Below are positions 53,227 to 64,000 of a stretch of 64,000 bases of DNA, piece by piece. A program made the translations under genes and the position numbers. The stretch is from the NCBI GenBank assembly GCA_023630585.1, contig CM042555.1, positions 8,531,001 to 8,595,000 on the forward strand, in the 5' to 3' direction. How positions within the stretch are numbered: the stretch's first letter is position 1; each line of letters opens with the position of its first letter. The stretch comes from Cranoglanis bouderius (taxonomy: Eukaryota; Chordata; Actinopteri; Siluriformes; Cranoglanididae). The notes beneath the pieces were generated by a model. It searched no databases and was not told where the DNA came from. It saw only the letters and a program-made list of their open reading frames with translations.

Positions 53227-55903
53227 GCCACCACTTTTTATAGCCTTAGACTATTTTATGTTGACATGTACTACAGAAGTAAGAAATACTACACCTTCAT
53301 TTATATCCTCACAGTTGTTTTTTTAGTACAATTGAACCTGAAAGCCACACTGCATTAATATGCTTTCACACTGTACAATTTCACAACCAGAATTCATGTG
53401 CAATAACACTCCTCTAAGCCCAACACACGAAATATACCCTCTCAGTAGGAACACAAGATTTGCTTTTGAGTGAATTCAACCTAATTTCAAGCAAGTTTAG
53501 AGACCATCTAGTCGACAACCAGCAACAGATTAATCTTTATTACTATTTTATATTACCCAGTCCGCAGCCCCTTTCTTCCCTCCATTCCTCTCATAACTGG
53601 GATTAAGGGTGTCTGTGTTAGAGCAGAGCAGGACCTCCGCTCCCTGTGTCATCCCTGGCACACAGCACTTAACTTTCTTAGCTTTCATAAGACCTCTCCC
53701 CAAAGCCCATTACTTTATAAGAGCCAAAGATCTATGGCCCTGTGAAAAATGAACTGTCAGCTTTCATGACTCTGTGAACGTTACTAGAGCTCTTTGAGAC
53801 TACCGTGTTTCACTGTGCCCCTTTTAGACATTTCAGTGATATAAAACTGCAAATGAAAAAATACTCAGAGAATTGAACTTGTAGTGCAGGTCAGTATGAA
53901 GTAGTTTAAGGCAAGCGAGTGCTACAGCTCGTCGAATTTTGCTTCTGGGTATTTCTTTTCCCTCTCAAATATCAGGAAGGTATTTCTAGCAGTTAATGCT
54001 ATTCATTTTGCCGAAATAAAACTGTCTGCCAATATAATGTATGTATATTCCATTTTGCTCTCTGTCTTAATATATTATTTATCAAGAGCAGAGTCTAATT
54101 TTCAAACCGAGTGTTGAGACACATGCTTTTAGTTTAGAAGCTTTACATTAGTGTTATTGCCGCCAGTCTGCAAACACAGAGGAGCAAGGCAGACATTTTA
54201 TTTTTGCTCCAAGGAAAACAATCTTACTGCAAATAGATGTAAGATTAAGGAGAGGAAAAGAAAGCCAATCGCATTTTTAACAGACTTGTTTGATTAAGCA
54301 GCTTTATTTGAACAAATATGTCTTAATACTTTCTGTTCTTTTAATTCTGAACACTTGCATGGTTTGTTTAAGATACTGCACTTTGCTCAGGCATTGTGTA
54401 TTATGCTTGATTAGTAAACAGGAATTAATCAACAGCGAGTATGATATAAGGCGGAACCAGAGCGATTATCCTGGTATTGTTCTTTATTAGCTGTGTTTTG
54501 ATTGGGGGAGTATATGTAAGTGAAGACCATATGTAGGTTGATTCTGTGATATTTGGGCCACTGTTTAACACTCATGTCGAGCAAAAGTGAATCACTCACG
54601 CTCACGTCAGTGGAAGTGGCAGGGATTCTGAGTCAGTAATAGAACTACACACAGGGCTAAAGAGTCATTTTATACAAAAATGCAGAAGAAAACAGTGATT
54701 GGATAGATAGCATCTCTCTAATTGTGCACAAAAGGGAAAGGATCTCTTCATTCAGCACAAATTACAGTATGTGGAAAGTATTGAGCCCGGATAGGTCAGT
54801 GTTGTCTCTCATGTCGAATGAGTACAGTAGAAAGGGAAGCAGTGGCATGGAGTGGTGTGCGTTTCGTTTTCTTCCGCCTAAACAGTTTACATTAACAATT
54901 AATGCTCCGTTTGACCTTTCAATTATGGAAAATATGTCTGTCATGAAGGAACCTGTTGCATTTTTAATATTCACAGGAGGTCATTCACTGGGCTGAAAAT
55001 GAATGCTAGTTTTTTGTCCGTCTGGTGAATGTCTCATGTTGTAATATCCTCCTTTAATCAAAAGACATTTAAAAAAATGCCCTCGTGACGCACTGTTCTC
55101 CTGCTGCAATGGCAAGAGACTGACCTTTCAAGATAAGGCTTTGTCTCTAAGACAAAAGTTTTTTTGTTAGGCATTTTTCAAGCTTGACTCACCCTGCTTG
55201 ATGCTTGTGGCTGGAAGCACGTGTGGTGGTGACGTGCACTGAGATACAGCGTAGGCATATCTGAGGAATATATACAGTATAAGCATTGAAGGACAGGAAA
55301 AAAGAAACAACACACTTTATTCATTTCCAAGACGCGTGGAATTGTGTTAGCAGTTGTGAAAGGAAAGAAATAAAGAGGGAGTGTGCCATATCCACCTTCA
55401 GAAAGACTACTCACTTTTCTTACTATACTCTTTCATTCAGCTAACAATACCCCTGACATAATTCTGTCCAGACCACAACAGTGTAAGTGTAGACAATACA
55501 CTCAATAGCCATTTAATACTGACCAACAACCATTGCACTTACACAATCCACAAGCATTAAAATAAATCAATATAAAGAGTAAGTATATATTTAATACAGA
55601 GTAAAAAAAAAGGAAAATGATCACATCAGTTCTTTAGACTGTATATTAATGGACCACGTGCAGATACTATATATTGTAGATAAGATGGGTCATGAATACT
55701 GACCCATCTTTCCCTGCCTAAAATTCAATTAAAATCAGGCAAAATGTGATTATGTGATTAGCTGAAGTGGGCTTGCATTACGTTTGCATGCAAATTGAAC
55801 AGAAACCATTAATATGTGAAATTCTGCATGTCTATTTCTGAACTAGACTGGAACCTGATAAAGTTTTTTCTTTATATTATTACATTTAAGAGCTGGTTAC
55901 ATA
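53227..55903. other. znf536: 3' UTR or 3' flank of znf536, nothing else recognised
   Basis: Begins directly after the TGA. The first bases complete a consensus donor, so this could be intron in an alternative transcript. The 53.6-54.2 kb part is repeat-poor and may be conserved UTR or regulatory DNA. No further zinc-finger coding exon was recognised. Confidence 0.5.
54015..54020 (+). terminator. Candidate poly(A) signal AATAAA
   Basis: The first AATAAA I noticed after the znf536 stop, about 790 bp downstream. Other AATAAA words follow farther on, so the real cleavage site is not determined. Confidence 0.3.
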
Positions 55904-57459
55904 TTAGTGCCCTCCACTAATATTGTCACCCTTGGTAAATATGAGCAAAGAAGGCTGTGAAAAACTGTGTGACTTTATTGTTTAATCTTTATCGTTTGTT
56001 CAAAAAATTCACAAAAATACTTTTTACGCTCTCATTGCAAACAAAACACATGTTTATCCAAAAAAAAATCTTTGTTTAAATATAGGTGTGTAACAATTAT
56101 TGGCACCCTTTTAGTCAATACTCCCCCCCTTTGCCAAGATAACAGCTCTGAGTCTTCTCCTATAATGCCTGATGAGGTTGGAGAATACATGGCAAGGGAT
56201 CTGAGACCATTCCTCCATACAGAATCTCTCCCGAACTTTCAAATTTCGAGGTCCACGCTGGTGGACTCTCCTTTTCAGTTCACCCCAGAGATTTTCTATG
56301 GGTTTCAAGTCAGGGCACTGGGATGGCCATGGCAGGACCTTGATTTTGTGGTCAGTAAACCATTTTTGTGTTGATTTTGATGTATGTTTTGGATCATTAC
56401 CCTGCTGGAAGATCCAACCACGGCCCATTTTAAGCTTTCTGGCAGAGGCAGTCAGGTTTTCATTTAATATCTGTTGATATTTGATAGAGTCCATGATGCC
56501 ATGTATCCTAACAAAATGTCCAGGTCCTCTGGCACAGAACCAGCCACAAAACATTAAAGAGCCACCACCATATTTAACCGTTAGCATGAGGTACTTTTCC
56601 ATATGGCTACCTCTCTGTGTGCACCAAAACCACCTCTGGTGTTTATTGCCAAAAAGCTCTATTTTGGTTTCATCTGACCATAGAACCCAATCCCATTTGA
56701 AGTTCCAGTAGTGTCTAGCAAACTGAAGATGCTTGAGTTTGTTTTTGGATGAGAGTAGAGGCTTTCCTTTCTTGAAACCCTTCCAAACAACTTGTGGTGA
56801 TGTAGGTGACTTCAGATTGTAATTTTGGAGATTTTTCTGACCCCGAGACGCAACTAACTTCTGCAATTCTTCAGCTGTGATCCTTGGAGATTTTTTGGGC
56901 CACTTGAACCATCCTCTTCACACTGCGTTGAGACAATATAGACACACGTCCAATTCCAGGTTGATTCATAACATCCAGGTTGATTCATAACACCCTGATG
57001 GTGGAAATGGGCATTTTCAATGCTTGTGCTATTTTCTTATAGCCACTTCCCATTCTGTGAAGTTCAATAACCTTTGGCCGCACATCACAGCTACATTCCT
57101 TGGTCTAATCCATTGTTATGAATGACTAAGGGAATTTGGCCTATGTGTTACCTCATATTTATACCCCTGTGAAACAGGAAGTCGTGGTTGAACAATTTCG
57201 TGTTTCTAGTCATCCAGGTGTACAAAAAAAAATTAAATATCAATGGGAATATACTTCAAATATATTTTTCTCATAAGAATTCATAGGGGTGCCAATAATT
57301 GTTGCACACCTATATTTAACAAAGATATATTTTATTTGATAAACCTGTGTTGTGTTATTTGATATCTATGACAGCAGAGTATTTTTGTATATTTTGTGTA
57401 CAAAAGATCAAAAGGTTAAACAATAACTAAGGGTGCCAATATTATTCGAAGGCACTGTG
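55904..57459 (-). mobile_element. Tc1-like DNA transposon, degenerate, IR/DR type
   Basis: A roughly 1.56 kb element bounded by TA dinucleotides (55902-55903 and 57460-57461, the latter merging into a TA microsatellite). The left inverted repeat (about 55904-56110) and right inverted repeat (about 57284-57459) are about 175-205 bp long. Both carry related inner and outer motifs of the form GGGTGCCAAT-ATT, which is the IR/DR arrangement of fish Tc1 elements. The inner ends match almost perfectly (TATAGGTGTGYAACAATTATT). The interior holds a broken transposase on the - strand. The element lies 2.7 kb past the znf536 stop in the opposite orientation. Confidence 0.9.
56111..57113 (-). pseudogene. 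Tc1/mariner-superfamily transposase pseudogene
   Basis: The longest open piece (56866 down to 56111, 251 codons) has the Tc1 catalytic core: WSDETKIELFG with the first catalytic Asp, QQGNDPKHTSK at the second catalytic position, and PIENLWGELKRRV with the Glu. The spacing between the second position and the Glu is 34 residues, the DD34E pattern. At the second position the expected Asp is Gly (codon GGT, middle base at 56400), so this copy cannot be catalytic. The N-terminal DNA-binding part upstream (to an ATG at 57113) is recognisable (GYKKIAQALKMPISTI) but has a stop at codon 3 and a frame break near a 19-bp tandem duplication at 56956-56993. The full family length is about 340 residues. 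Confidence 0.93.
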
Positions 57460-57483
57460 TATATATATATATATATATATACA
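57458..57483. repeat. (TA)n microsatellite at transposon edge
   Basis: About 11 TA units beginning at the right end of the Tc1-like element, consistent with insertion into, or expansion of, a TA target. Confidence 0.9.
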
Positions 57484-58248
57484 CAGTAAGTGCAAAAAAA
57501 TATGTGTAAAAGTTTTAGGCACCCTATTTAGACATAGAGACACTAATCCACACGCATCATGTTGTTAAGGTTTTTCTTCATTCAACAAAGCATACTGTGT
57601 ACTATGCATCCAATAATCCACATAGATTTTGTGTAAGTTGCTATTCAGATGATAGTATTTGTTAACACCATCTCATATGTAGCATGAAGCATATTAATCA
57701 AAAGAATGTCTGCAGCTTGGTGCTGACTTCTCTATGATCTTGGCCTATTTGTGGTCTAGTCGATTAGACATGTATTGTGGAGATCTCTTAATGGCTGTGT
57801 TCCATTGTGCTGGGGTGCTTGTGTAAGCCTATCATATAATCAATACCCAGTTGTGTCAGTGCTATATCGTTATGTATACATTGTATATTGTACAGCTCCA
57901 AATGTGGAGGCTAAAATAAGACACCGTGCATATTTCACATCAGAAATTTCGGATGGTACAGTATTTTAGTATTTAATTTAGAGCCTTATTTATTATACAG
58001 CATACAATATGGATGATATTGTAGAGGTAACATTATGTAGTTCAAGAATGACACATATCGTCATATTTCCCAAATCAGTGAATGGAGCTGTAATGACTTC
58101 AAGCGTTAGATAAATTTGTAAGGGTGATGCGCAATCACAATATTTACATTCAGTTAACTAAAAGAAAAAAAAACAATAAATTATCTTTAAAAACAATTAA
58201 TTATGTATTAATTATCATCAATCAAATCATTAAGAAATTAGACAACAA

Positions 58249-58273
58249 CTAGTACTACTACTACTACTACTAC

Positions 58274-58327
<54 letters not shown>

Positions 58328-58341
58328 ATATTATTATTATT
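58249..58341. repeat. (ACT)n-(AAT)n-(ATT)n microsatellite
   Basis: ACT units run into about 19 AAT units, ending in a short ATT run after GAAT. The AAT/ATT pair is an inverted arrangement like that near 28028. Confidence 0.95.
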
Positions 58342-59947
58342 GGGCTGTATTTTTTTTTTTACACTTGGAGGCGATTGGTAATATTCATAATTATGGAATA
58401 GATCTGTTAATTAGAGTGCAACTTTTTGCACCATTCAGTATCATACAGTATGTGCTTTCTGAAATGATCACAGTACATACCATTAAATCAAGATTAAAAA
58501 CGAGATTTGAAAAATTATTTTCAACATGAGATCTAATTCCTTTCCGAATACTTGTCAAGCTGTTACACATCCCACACTGGCTATAACAGGATAGGGCTCA
58601 GATTTAGCCCAGCTCTTTACTTAAACAGATTTCTAATGGGAACTCCATTGACTGTGAAATTTAGTCCGGGCCTAGGCTTAATTTGCGTCCGGAAAAACCA
58701 ACCCACAGTGGCTAAGAGAAAGGATCTCTTATAGTTATGGTGAAGTGGCACTCAGGGGCAAAGCAGAGTGGGAGAGAGAGAGGTAGAGATGAGATCATTG
58801 GTGTTCTCTCGTGTTTCTGTTTACTCTCTGTCACTCCATCCCTCTTGTGTTTTGAAGCTCTCCAGGCCACTCTGTCCTCGGGCCGCAACCGCTGTTGTTG
58901 TTGTTGTCATTGCTGCTGTTGTTGTTGATTGCTAGGTAAATGGTTATCTCGATTCGCCCTCTGCGGCTCCATTAGGCACGGTGAAAAATGCCTCCACTTT
59001 GAGTGTGTGTGTGTGGGAACAGTTTATTGATACATGGGCTGTACTCAGCCTCTGTGAGATCTGGGCTAAGTGGAGGTGATGGGGCAGGAGGCTCACTGGC
59101 TTTAGGGTACTTACGGTGGCATACTGTGGCATAAGCCCTGGCTACTTTTACAGAGTGTGACCTCTTGGTTCGTGCATCAGAGTGCCGCTTTCAGATGTTT
59201 ACCGCTAGGAGCTGTGAGGCTGCCACCCTTCAGCCACTTTTATCACCCAGTCAAGACATTCCTCGAGCTTTAGCAGAAACAGAGAAAGACAGAGAAAGAG
59301 GGCTCAGGTTGTGTCTGTGGGCCTTTCTTCTCCCATGTCATCCTAGTTCATAAGGCCATGACACCCCCTGGTGGAAAGGCGGTGAACCCTGTCCTCATTC
59401 TCTCCAGCTCGCTCAAGGAGAATGACAGATGAGCAGTGAACGCTAGAGAAAGACAGAGATGGAAGCAGAGGCAGCAAGTCATGAGAGAGGAAATAAGTCA
59501 TGTAAAAAGAGAGAGGGTTAGCAGAGATGTAAGAGAAGACAGACACGCACGAAGTGAGGGACACAGAAAAGGATGCATTAATATACAGCAGGGAGAGCAT
59601 GAGAATGACAGAACGAGATCAGAGGCGACACAAAGGATCTTTTTCTTTTCACGCCCCCCCCCCCCCTCCCTTTTTTTAAAGACAATAATCTCCCCATGGG
59701 TTGATCAATCTTCAGTGGCCTCTGAACACATCATTGCACACTTACTAAGTTCAAGTACAAAGCTCAAGCACTAGAAATGAGACAGTAAATCCACAGCATT
59801 TGTCAAGCCGACAAACGACTCTGAAGAGAAAAAAAAAATAAAAAGGAAAAGCAGAAAACCACAGAAGCGTAAATGTACTGAAGGAATTTGTGGCATTTTG
59901 TTGCTTCCCGAATCTGCCAGTCTGCTTGCCAGTACATAGTGTGTCTC

Positions 59948-59950
<3 letters not shown>

Positions 59951-60014
<64 letters not shown>
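59951..60014. repeat. (GT)n microsatellite
   Basis: About 32 GT units. Confidence 0.97.
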
Positions 60015-60016
<2 letters not shown>

Positions 60017-61199
60017 AGAAGCAGAGGGGGGTCGGTGGTTAGTTGTCTCCTTACTTGTAAGTGGTGTTCATGTCACTAGTGGCCAATTATCACTGTCAGG
60101 AGGCTGTAAGATCCAGGTCTCTCCCTGGGAGGGTCAGGACCCCAGTCTGGTTCAGGTCAGAGACGGCGCTCTGTTTTCTGCATTCCTGTCAGCCACTGAC
60201 TCCTCTTTCTCGCTGTCTCTCTCTATCTCTCTGTTTCTCTCTCTCTCCTTACAGTTCACAGTACTAAAAGGCTCATATGTGTGTGTGTGTGTCCTTCTGA
60301 ACAGGTACTTTATGATAATTAAAAACATATGGCGCCTGCACGGAGATAAGTGTGTTCACGGAGGCAAAGGATCAGAGGAAGCATTAGATTCTCCTGTACT
60401 CTCTCCTTGCACCTAGAAGTAAGAATAAAGAGGCATGTGGTGTGTACAGACGTGTGCATGCACCCCAACACCCCATATACATGCAAAGACATAGATAAGA
60501 GATACTAAATAGCCCCATGTGCAGTTCACTAGAATGAACTAATGGACTGGCAAACTAAAGACACTCCTAAGACCATTTGAGAAATGCACACATCATAATC
60601 ACTTGTTTCCTATGTCACACGATCATCAGTTCAATACCTTTCTAGTGCCTCAGTAACAAATATCACATTCCATACCATACTATACAGTAAGCGTGTAAAC
60701 GGAAGAACCCCACAGGTATACAAATTGAATTATACACACAAACACACAATTGCATTATTGCCTCTTGTCATCTTAATGGCTTTCTCAATTTGCTACCAAG
60801 TAATTACTACCGTCTCCTAATTCACAGACTAGTAAAGCTGTTAGTGCGAGAGAGAGCAGAGTCAAAACAGATATCTTTTGATTCCTTTGTCGTCGTTGTT
60901 TTTATTTTCCGTTCGCTACTCGCTGTCATCTTCGCTCGCGGTGAAAAGAAATACGACGACTTTAAATGCAGTGCTAGGATGCAACTTGGTAATTGCTAGT
61001 AATAGTGTCCTCATCAGGTGGCTAATTAGCTGTAATATGGCTCGCGTTAGCATGCTAGCATCCACACAGCCACTGCTCGGCCTACTGCAGAGACACGGGA
61101 CACTCTGCCTGGCGCATACTGATGATGTGTACAGCCTGAGGGTCAGTCAGTGTATATCCACATAAATTTCCTTGTGTGCGCGCTATGAAGAGATCCCAA

Positions 61200-61203
<4 letters not shown>

Positions 61204-61231
<28 letters not shown>
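61204..61231. repeat. Poly-T tract (28 nt)
   Basis: An uninterrupted run of T. It may be the poly-A tail of an old minus-strand retrocopy, but no body was recognised beside it. Confidence 0.85.
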
Positions 61232-61236
<5 letters not shown>

Positions 61237-61772
61237 TTCATCTTTTTCTGTTAGAGGTCAGTACTGGGCTTGGGACAGACAGATTGTAAAAGGGTTTGAG
61301 TAGCCTGTGTATGGGTGTGGTGAACATCTTCAGAAGTGGGAGCTCCACACGCATTTCCACTAGATGAACATCCAAGAAACAGACTTTTATAGCTCATAAC
61401 GTAGTTGTTCCCAGGGTAAAACACAATCTTCAGATGCATTTAGCTAAGTTTATTAAACTTTCATATTCAATTAATAGACAGTAGAGCTGGACATTCATCC
61501 TTTAATTAAAAGAAATGAATGTGATATAATAAAACATTAATTTCTCTACAAATACGGATTAATATGAATGAAATGCGTAATATAGCTACAGAAATATTAC
61601 ACACAGAAATGCAGTGCATTATATTTGTTTGAATGTTTTTTTTTTTTTTTTTTCCCGGCAAGGAATCTTGGGCTAACAATTAAAATATAATTAATTAATA
61701 AAATTAATAAAATAATGTAATAAAATAATTATAGTAATTAATAAAATAATGTAAAATATGCATTGGTAGTGA

Positions 61773-61869
61773 TGGGTGTCCCCCACCTTGTGCCCTGAGT
61801 CCCCTGGGATAAGCTCCAGGATCCCTGCGACCCTGGGTAGGATAAGTGTTACGGAAAATGGATGGATGT
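61773..61869 (+). repeat. 3' tail of a fish SINE/LINE-type retroelement
   Basis: GTCCCCCACCTTGTGCCC, then CCCTGGGATAAGCTCCAGG, CCCTGCGACCCTG and GGATAAGTGTTACGG ending in AAAATGGATGGATG. This is the well-known 3' end (often GGATAAGCGG...AAAATGGATGGATGG) of an abundant fish repeat. It is severely 5'-truncated, as is usual for target-primed retroposition. It probably belongs to the same family as the fragment at 98-285. Confidence 0.8.
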
Positions 61870-62223
61870 ATTGGTAGATAAAAACAAGTTTAAAAAAAAA
61901 AAAAAAAATTTATTTATGTATATCGGTATTTTAATTATCTGAGGTTATTTTGAGGTAAAATTATACCTTATCTTCAGAATAATGTATAGTTTGTTTGGGC
62001 TTTTTTTTATACTGTGGTTCAGAAATGGTAACTTGGTTCATTACCCATAGTGTCTCCTATCTATGTTTATTTGTAAAGACACTACCAGCCTTAGAGCAGA
62101 CTTTTGTGCTACAAACAAGACTTGTCAATTGTAGTCTAAAGCCAACCTGACAAGACACATCAGGCTCCTCTCTGCAGATCACATGCCTCTACTTTCATAG
62201 AGCACTCTGCCAGAGGAAACACA

Positions 62224-62225
<2 letters not shown>

Positions 62226-62282
<57 letters not shown>
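62226..62282. repeat. (CT)n microsatellite
   Basis: About 28 CT units. Confidence 0.97.
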
Positions 62283-62285
<3 letters not shown>

Positions 62286-63202
62286 TCTCCAGAGCGATAG
62301 ACAGTGTTTGGACCTTTCTTCTCCTCACTTTCTGCAGGATTGTTGGGTGCAGGCAAGGCGCTATTTCACATGTTCAGTATTACCGCTTTAACTAGCACCA
62401 AGGTGAATTAACACCTTGTCACTCAGTCGAGCAAATACTACTTCCAAAGAGCAATTAATTGTAATCGCTGTTGTCAAGCCCACTGGATGGTACCTGTTGC
62501 TCTCCCTCTGCAGCTGTGCAAGCTCTAAAAATATTTTCCCTTGCTAATTTCCCCTGATATCAGCTTCTGCTGGGGCGGTGAAAGCCTTTGAAAAGGCCTC
62601 ATAATCTTCATCTCTCTCTCTCTCTCTCGCACTCTGTCTAATACCTTGATGATGTAGGCTTCATCATTTCTGTCAGGGACAAAAAAGGGGATGAATAAAG
62701 TATCAGGTTCCACCCTGAAAAGAAAGGAAAAGGAGTATTCAATGCTAATGACAGCAAAACAATTATGCTATTCATGATATTAGAGGAGGAAAAAAAAAAA
62801 AAAAAAAAGACAGCTTTTCGGAAGCCTTGGGAGGTGGGAATAGAAAATATTCTCACTGGTACTCTAATCGTAGCATGCTGTATATGTGTATATATAAATG
62901 TGTGTGTATGTGTGTGTGTGGGCACTTCAATCTGAATGCATTAGAGTTAGTATTTAATAGACTGACCTTCTGACCCAGCATGGTTTTGATTGTAATTCAG
63001 CTGCTCGTATTTCCGAGTTTGTTTTTCCCACAGCTGGAACCGCACTTTTTTTTTTTTTTTTCAGTTTGAGATCTTCCTTTTTAGCTCTGCAGCTCCCTCC
63101 CCAGGCACGCTCAGATCTAAGGAAGCAGTCTCAGAGGGCTTGTTCTGATAAAATAACATTCCTTGCCGGTGCACAGGTACACCTGGAACATACACACATA
63201 CT

Positions 63203-63204
<2 letters not shown>

Positions 63205-63269
<65 letters not shown>
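63205..63269. repeat. (CA)n microsatellite
   Basis: About 32 CA units. Confidence 0.97.
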
Positions 63270-63271
<2 letters not shown>

Positions 63272-64000
63272 TAATCATACTTGCACACCCCACATGCCAA
63301 ACAGTAATGAGCGAATATGCCCCAACTTCAATGTTCAGAGAAGGCGCGAGTGCAGGAACATAGTCTAAAAAAAAAATAACGCAACTATGTCAACTTTTAT
63401 TTTGTCTTTTATTCCACATCAATGGCACACGATGCTGCAAAGTTAATAAAACAAAACAAACAGTATGCCGAAGCCAAGGCAGCGGTGGCAGGGGTGTGTT
63501 TCGAGAGGTAGCACAGCAATTACAGACAAATGTGTCTTGCGCTTCCGTGTACAGGCTGCTGTGAAAAGGAAGAGCTGGTCCAATAAGCCGTGTTTGATTT
63601 AAACATCAAACGGAGAAGAGGGAATAAAAGTTCCTCCAAAGAACAGAGCAGGGGGAAAAAAATGCATATAGAAATAAGCCAAAAAACATTATACCATTAG
63701 CTGTTAAAAATGCACTTAATTTTTCTGTAGAGATGGCAATAAATAGCACACACTCGCTCATTGTTGCATGCAAATCCTGTCGACTGGATTTAGAACGGTG
63801 CATTGTTTATTAGGGAAATATGCGGGGAGGTGGGGGAGCTCTCGTTCTAATTGCAGTAATTTAATCAGGATTAGAAAAGGTTACCTGGATGAGGCGACAC
63901 TGCAAGGACACAGATGCTTTAAGATCCACACACAGACACATATACAGAATTTCTTGTAGAAATGATCAGATTTTTCATAAACGCTGTTCTTTCTGCTCCT

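Larger units (their letters stand above)
57484..61772. other. Non-coding 3' flank with microsatellites
   Basis: No gene was recognised. Short ORFs are not family-like. A (TGT)n-rich tract lies near 58892-58928 and a C homopolymer near 59654-59666. The block at 60.83-61.18 kb is repeat-poor with a GCTAATTAGCTGTAAT word and could be regulatory. Confidence 0.45.
61870..64000. other. Non-coding flank to end of window
   Basis: Contains A homopolymers (61893, 62790), CT and CA arrays and otherwise unremarkable AT-rich DNA. No gene recognised. Confidence 0.5.

Overview
The window looks like teleost fish genomic DNA, about 64 kb of a large and mostly non-coding neurodevelopmental locus. The evidence for a vertebrate, probably a fish, is a split C2H2 zinc-finger gene with GT-AG introns, dense dinucleotide microsatellites of the GT/GA/CA/CT classes, a Tc1-like element with the long inverted-repeat architecture common in fish, a hAT-type MITE, and fragments of a SINE/LINE-type repeat family widespread in fish. 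I cannot name the species; an otophysan such as a catfish is only a guess.

The single clear protein-coding gene is znf536 (zinc finger protein 536), on the + strand, with three coding exons at 15112-17359, 44670-44828 and 51554-53226. Spliced, they give 1359 residues with ten C2H2 zinc fingers and a PLDLS CtBP-type repressor motif. Both introns are phase 1 with canonical ends. The ATG lies one base after an acceptor, so at least one 5' non-coding exon lies further upstream. I could not place it or the promoter.

Layout: 1-15110 is the intron upstream of the first coding exon. It holds a SINE relic, many microsatellites, a possible MITE, a short interstitial telomere-like tract and several candidate regulatory stretches. 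17360-44669 is a 27.3 kb intron with an extreme AT-microsatellite cluster at 27.58-28.06 kb and several microsatellite-free, homeodomain-motif-rich stretches that look like candidate conserved non-coding elements. 44829-51553 is a 6.7 kb intron containing a hAT MITE. 53227-64000 is 3' flank (or 3' UTR/intron), with a dead Tc1-like transposon at 55.9-57.5 kb and a retroelement 3' tail near 61.8 kb.

I see no tRNA, rRNA, CRISPR, operon or second genuine gene. No novel biochemical system is supported. The most interesting leads are the stop codon embedded in a consensus 5' splice site at the end of znf536, a frame-preserving cassette exon carrying one zinc finger, and clusters of homeodomain-type sites in the introns. 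Calls of conserved regulatory elements are inferences from base composition and motif content; no alignment was possible.
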